The position numbers and the translations under genes were made by a program. Under the pieces are notes generated by a model that did not search any database, was not told the origin of the DNA, and was given only the letters and a program-made list of their open reading frames with translations. This document shows, piece after piece, positions 51,027-64,000 of a DNA stretch of 64,000 nucleotides (positions are counted from its first letter, which is position 1; each line of letters opens with the position of its first letter). The DNA comes from Pterobdella sp. o SKG-2022 (lineage: Eukaryota > Annelida > Clitellata > Hirudinida > Piscicolidae). The stretch lies in assembly GCA_964035795.1 (NCBI GenBank), contig OZ038320.1, positions 29,946,875 through 30,010,874 on the forward strand, given 5' to 3'.

Positions 51027-53357
51027 ATATTAAAAATATCATTTTTGGCATTGAAATGCCTTCATTATAAAGAAAAGACTTAAAACTTTGTAATAAGGTG
51101 ATTAGAATTAGAAAAAAATTAACTTTTTACTTTTCATTGTTGAATATTTTTACTCTAATTTGCCATTTACTTATTAGTATTTTAAGATATTTTTCGTCAA
51201 TATTGTTTTGTATTTGTTGAAAAATGTTGAGTTTTAGAGCTTCGTTTCAACAGGGAGATTTTTTCTTGATGCTGTTTTTCACAAAATACTTGTCTGCTCT
51301 CTTGCTCTTTTTTGCTTTGATTACTGTCACTTCATTCATTACAGTGTTTATGAACTAAACATTTTTCTCTCAATAAAACTCAACTCTGCTGCTCCTTTTA
51401 TTTCCAACTCATAGTTATTTTCGTTCCCTTTTCTCTTATGGTAGTAAGTAGTTAGTGAACTATTTATTTCATATTTGTAATAAAAATTTACTGATAGCTC
51501 AAGTTTCAATAAATATATAAAAGTTTCTCAAATTGATGTTTTATAAATAATTCACTGATTCTCTTTTTCATTTTTTTTTGGATGAAAAATTTTTTTCTCT
51601 GTCGATCATTTTTCTTTTAATTCTAATTTTATTTCTCTCTAAGTGTGTCAATCCACAGTTACCCTCTTGCTTCCAATAATCTCCATCTCTCATTTATATG
51701 CATAACATTCTTTTTTAATGGTTCTTTTTTTTGAAATACTCTTATTTTTCAATCTACAAATTTTTATATTCACATTATATTTTTAAAATTTTTTGAATGT
51801 CATTTACTCAAATGAGGCGCTAAACAAGTTTTCACATAGATTAGATTGGCTTAGATATAAGTATTTTTGAAGGCTCATGAATTTTTTGAAAAGGGTTTAT
51901 TAGATTAACTTTGATTACAAAAAAATAATGATAAATATCAGAAAAAAATAATTTACACAATAAACTCTATTTAATTAGTACACATTTATATGAAGTATTC
52001 ATTGTATAACTACAAAAATAAGGGTGAAAACTTACATCTAAAAATTCAACGTAAAATTGAGTAATTAGACTGAAAATAATACATCGAAAAAAAATATATA
52101 AAAAATTTTGAGCACCTAAAAAGCATTGGGGTGAAGAGTGTGTTAAAATTGTATTAAAATGTTACAGATTTGAAAATATTCCCAGAATTCATGGTTAAAG
52201 ATGGCTGGGCTGAGGCATGCATGTAAACAAAATGATGCTAAAATTACCATTCAGTTTTCTAATTAGTTTATACAATTTCAATATAAGCTTATGTATCTAA
52301 ACAAAATAGAAGTATGAAATTATAGAATTCAATTTTAGTGAGTCTTGAATTTTAACAATTTGAACAGTACTCTCACAATAAATAATACTTTTAAATAATT
52401 TCTTTCTTGTTTTGTATGCGACTCCTGTTAATAACCTTTGAATACCGTGTATTTTAAGGAATTAATATTTTTATATTAATTATGTTAATATATACTTCAA
52501 TTAATGATTCATATGTGGTACATTTTAGAATAACGTTAGTCACCTGATGATGATATAGAATATATCAAAAATCTTCGTTAAATAAAAAATTCAATTACAT
52601 GATTTACAAAATTGAGGCAAATTATTTTCGAAGAACATTATATATACTTAAAGTTAAATATTTGGTATTAATTTAACATATTTCGTGTTGAAAAATTATT
52701 TAGTGCTGTAATGATATTGATATTGAACTTTTTGAACAACCTGGTAATTCAAGTCATTATAATTGAAACCATCACAAGCCAATTTAATTGTATCAACTAA
52801 AAGAATACTTACTGTCGAAAATATCTTCAAGACAAAAAAATGAATTAAAGTATTTATATTGATTTGAAAAATAAAATTTTAAATTTACTTTTCTTCTAGT
52901 TTTATTTTTATAACCAGTAACATGAGTTTATGCCGGCGAACTTTGAATTGCAGAAATGGAAATAATTAAATAACTATCAATAAAAATTTTAAAAATATTT
53001 AAAATAACAAGAAAACATATTGAAAATAGATAAATTAGCTGAAAAATGTGTCAAAATGGTGTAGAAGGGGAAGTCACGTGCTCAAAAGTAACCAATTACA
53101 AATTTCCATAACTGAACGTTTTAATTCTTCATTTAATTCTCATAGTGGTTTCAACAATATTAATAATACGAAAATATATTGCGGTAAAGTTATCAATTTT
53201 TGTACAATATTCGGAATAAAAATATTCTTTAATGCATATTCAATGAAATTACACTAAATATTTTCAAGGAGATGTACATTTTTAATCTTCAAATCATAAG
53301 AATACAAATCTATCGATTACCACTCAAAAATAGGAAAAAACAATAAAAAATGATATC

Positions 53358-53363
53358 TTTATT
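53358..53363 (-). terminator. Likely polyadenylation signal of the DGK gene
   Basis: AATAAA on the minus strand, about 95 bases after the stop codon. A second AATAAA overlaps the stop codon itself at 53457-53462, which is too close to act alone for a normal 3' UTR. Confidence 0.45.
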
Positions 53364-53457
53364 TAAACTAACAAGATCATGCCAAAAATAAAGCCTCAAA
53401 CCAACCAAAAAAACTAGGAATTTAAGGTAAGTAGAAATAGTTAGTACGATCAAGTTT

Positions 53458-64000
<10,543 letters not shown>

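Larger units (their letters stand above)
49098..53457. other. Region between MLK SH3 exon and DGK stop codon
   Basis: About 4.3 kb. It must hold the 5' end of the MLK gene and the DGK 3' UTR. It contains candidate MLK N-terminal exons (49382-49454 and 50754-51026), a GC-rich structured island (50175-50400) and TA microsatellites. The rest is AT-rich with nothing I can assign. Confidence 0.5.

Overview
This window is nuclear DNA of an intron-rich invertebrate animal. It is very AT-rich, coding exons are short (32 to about 300 bp apart from one 1.27-kb exon), introns mostly run from 100 bp to 3 kb, and microsatellites and decayed LINE/SINE copies are common. Three copies of a retrotransposon tail carry a CATGCTAGCATG core followed by a (GAT)n run. 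From memory that tail is typical of lophotrochozoan (annelid/mollusc) genomes, and the compact introns suit a small-genome annelid such as a leech. The species call is inference only.

I find four protein-coding genes, all on the minus strand, read right to left. (1) 53458 to beyond 64000: a theta-type diacylglycerol kinase with C1 domains, RA-type domains, catalytic and accessory domains. Its 5' end is off the window and its 3' end is complete. (2) 36340-49097, possibly starting further upstream: a mixed-lineage kinase (MLK/MAP3K9-11/slipper type) with SH3, kinase, leucine zipper, CRIB-like motif and a long Ser/Asn-rich tail. (3) 22446-34239: U2SURP/SR140, an SR-related U2 snRNP protein with RRM, SURP, CID, cwf21 and RS regions in 25 exons. 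Its reading frame closes only if one base is restored near 26491. (4) 1-7212: the first exons of a secreted or membrane protein with a signal peptide, a SUEL/galactose-binding lectin domain and a CUB domain; it runs off the left edge. Exon coordinates were fixed by hand from splice signals, homology to the families and intron phase.

The genes are unrelated housekeeping or signalling genes and do not form an operon. The 15 kb between 7213 and 22445 holds no gene I can support. It contains SINE remains, a relic of a foldback element and a C-rich, CAA/ACCTAA-like tract.

Repeats include an 853-bp perfect TAAG array in a DGK intron, CA/GT, GATA and TA microsatellites, a foldback (MITE-like) family with at least five copies, two LINE 3' fragments, a tRNA-derived SINE family, and two GC-rich islands of unknown nature. 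The points most worth checking are the SR140 frameshift, two GC-AG introns, the TAAG array, the LINE fragment bracketed by inverted repeats, retrotransposon tails lying against splice sites, and the structured GC-rich island at 50175-50400. I did not find convincing evidence of a new defence or mobile system.
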